This document shows, piece by piece, positions 62,941-64,000 of a DNA stretch of 64,000 nt; the stretch's first letter is position 1; every line of letters begins with the position of its first letter. Source of the DNA: DAOMFB01 sp963721385 (GTDB lineage: Bacteria; Acidobacteriota; Thermoanaerobaculia; UBA5066). The notes under the pieces are model-generated. The model was not told the origin of the DNA. It worked only from the letters and a program-made list of their open reading frames with translations, and did no database searches. The stretch spans positions 62,001 through 126,000 of the forward strand of contig CAVRJB010000019.1 of assembly GCA_963721385.1 (NCBI GenBank), read 5' to 3'. The position numbers were made by a program, and so were the translations under genes.

Positions 62941-64000
62941 TCAGTCCTTTCCTGCGTCGAGAGGCAGCGTCACCCGGAACTCGGTCCGCCCGGGGCGGGA
63001 GTCGACCTCGATCTCTCCCTGGTGTTTGCGGACGATGCGCCGCGCGATGTCGAGGCCGAGGCCGGTGCCCTGGCCGACCGGCTTCGTCGTGAAGAAGGGA
63101 TCGAAGATCCGCTCGCGGAGCTCCGGGGGCAGGCCCGCTCCGTCGTCGACGACGCGCACGACCACGGAATCACCCTCGCGGCCCGCGACGACGTCGACGC
63201 GGCCCTTGGCCGCGTCCAGCGCGTTGTCGACCAGGTTCGCCCAGACCTGGTTGAGCTCGCCTCCGAACCCGGGGACGCGCGGAAGGTCGGCCGGGACGTC
63301 GAGGTTCACGCTCACGGACTTCCCGCGGGCCTTCGCGTTCAGGACCGCGAGCGTGTCGGCCAGCCCTTTGCCGACGTCCACCGGCTTCGGCATGGTCGCC
63401 TGGTCCATGTACGTGAAGCCCTTCACCGCCGCGACGAGGTTGTGGATCTTGGACGCGGACGCCTCGATCTCCGACGCCAGCCGGTATGTCGCGCAGCCGG
63501 AGATGAGCCACGGGAGGGTCGCCCGCAGCGTCTCGGGGTCGAGCGCCCGCGCGAGCTCGTCGAGGGATTCGAGCGTGATCGCGGACTCCGCGAGCGCCTC
63601 GGCGGCGTTGACGTCGGCGCCGTGTCGGCCGAGCCAGTCGGCGAGGGTGTCTTCCCGGTCCGCCTGTTCGATGGGCGAGCGCCCGAACGTCGCGCCGGCC
63701 GCGGCGAGGCAGAGCCCGCGCGCGCGGTCGACGGCGGCCTGCTGGGCCTCGGACAGGCGCGCCGCGCCGAGCGCGCGGGACGCCGCTTCGAGCTCCGACA
63801 GCCCGAGCCGGAGGTTCTTGGCGCTCCGGGCAACCGCCGAGGCGGGGTTGTTCAGCTCGTGCGCGAGCCCCGCCGCCAGCTTGCCGAGGGAGGACATCTT
63901 CTCGACCTGGAGGTCACTCGACGTGAACTGGCGAGCGCGGTCGACCATGACGTGCACGAAGATCGAGGTGAGGTCGTAGCAGTCGCGGATCAGCGCCGGG
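62941..64000 (-). CDS. Sensor histidine kinase, C-terminal part (5' end outside window)
   Basis: The visible 352 residues end a histidine kinase. The H-box is LAAGLAHELNNPASAVARSA with the phospho-accepting His. The catalytic ATP domain has the N-box NLVDNALDAAK, G1 VVDDGAGLPP, F-box IFDPFFTTK and G2 GTGLGLD. Between the H-box and the ATP domain are about 170 helical residues, longer than usual. The frame is open to the window edge, so the sensor domain is missing; an ATG at 63957 is not its start. The stop is followed after one base by the response-regulator gene. Confidence 0.93.
   Translation of the reverse strand, partial: PALIRDCYDLTSIFVHVMVDRARQFTSSDLQVEKMSSLGKLAAGLAHELNNPASAVARSAKNLRLGLSELEAASRALGAARLSEAQQAAVDRARGLCLAAAGATFGRSPIEQADREDTLADWLGRHGADVNAAEALAESAITLESLDELARALDPETLRATLPWLISGCATYRLASEIEASASKIHNLVAAVKGFTYMDQATMPKPVDVGKGLADTLAVLNAKARGKSVSVNLDVPADLPRVPGFGGELNQVWANLVDNALDAAKGRVDVVAGREGDSVVVRVVDDGAGLPPELRERIFDPFFTTKPVGQGTGLGLDIARRIVRKHQGEIEVDSRPGRTEFRVTLPLDAGKD

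Overview
The window is GC-rich, densely coded DNA from a Gram-negative bacterium. BamD, RseP, TatA, an AsmA-like DUF748 protein and lipoproteins imply an outer membrane. MqnA and MqnC show that menaquinone is made by the futalosine route. A Tes/Mss-type radical SAM protein, the kind linked to membrane-spanning lipids, fits an Acidobacteriota-like host, but this taxonomic guess comes from gene content only. I see no phage, transposase, CRISPR array or rRNA.

Layout. 1-5.1 kb: proteostasis block tig(partial)-clpP-clpX-lon. 5.3-9.2 kb: engB, rho, a TGS-type GTPase and an aquaporin. 9.2-14.6 kb: a giant DUF748 protein, a broken methyltransferase and a family 2 glycosyltransferase. 14.7-19.2 kb: mqnA-mqnC, a P5C dehydrogenase, a rhodanese and an AT-hook protein. 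19.2-22.9 kb: a glutamine-decoding unit, gltX-glnS-vanZ-like followed by tRNA-Gln(CUG). 23-27.8 kb: lipoprotein, EamA transporter, HtrA protease, Rrf2 regulator, cysK. 27.9-39.4 kb: a stress island, all on the minus strand (lipase, phospholipase D, phosphoesterase, DoxX, HdeD, DUF1269 and STAS proteins behind a sigma-54 promoter, the adjacent sigma-54 activator, Hsp20, ClpB). 39.4-40.9 kb: queE-queC. 40.9-47.2 kb: one six-gene operon truA-uppS-cdsA-dxr-rseP-ispG that joins tRNA modification, isoprenoid, phospholipid and envelope-stress functions. 47.2-56.6 kb: nfo/PHP, PASTA-rpe-bamD, a small Fis-like protein, tatA, an AmgK-like kinase, a cyclophilin and an FAD oxidoreductase. 56.7-64 kb: the Tes-like radical SAM protein, a hydrolase, a membrane glycosyltransferase, queD, and a redox-style two-component pair cut by the window edge.

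Two features run through the window. First, at least seven genes have a -10-like hexamer exactly six bases before the start codon and no ribosome binding site, the geometry of leaderless transcripts; adjacent genes are often joined by four-base NTGA stop/start overlaps. Second, ten genes carry small frameshifts while the protein on both sides still matches its family. Several are in conserved genes (clpB, queC, nfo, the Tes-like gene) or in homopolymers, so uncorrected sequencing indels are the likeliest cause. Those genes should be read as probably intact in the organism.
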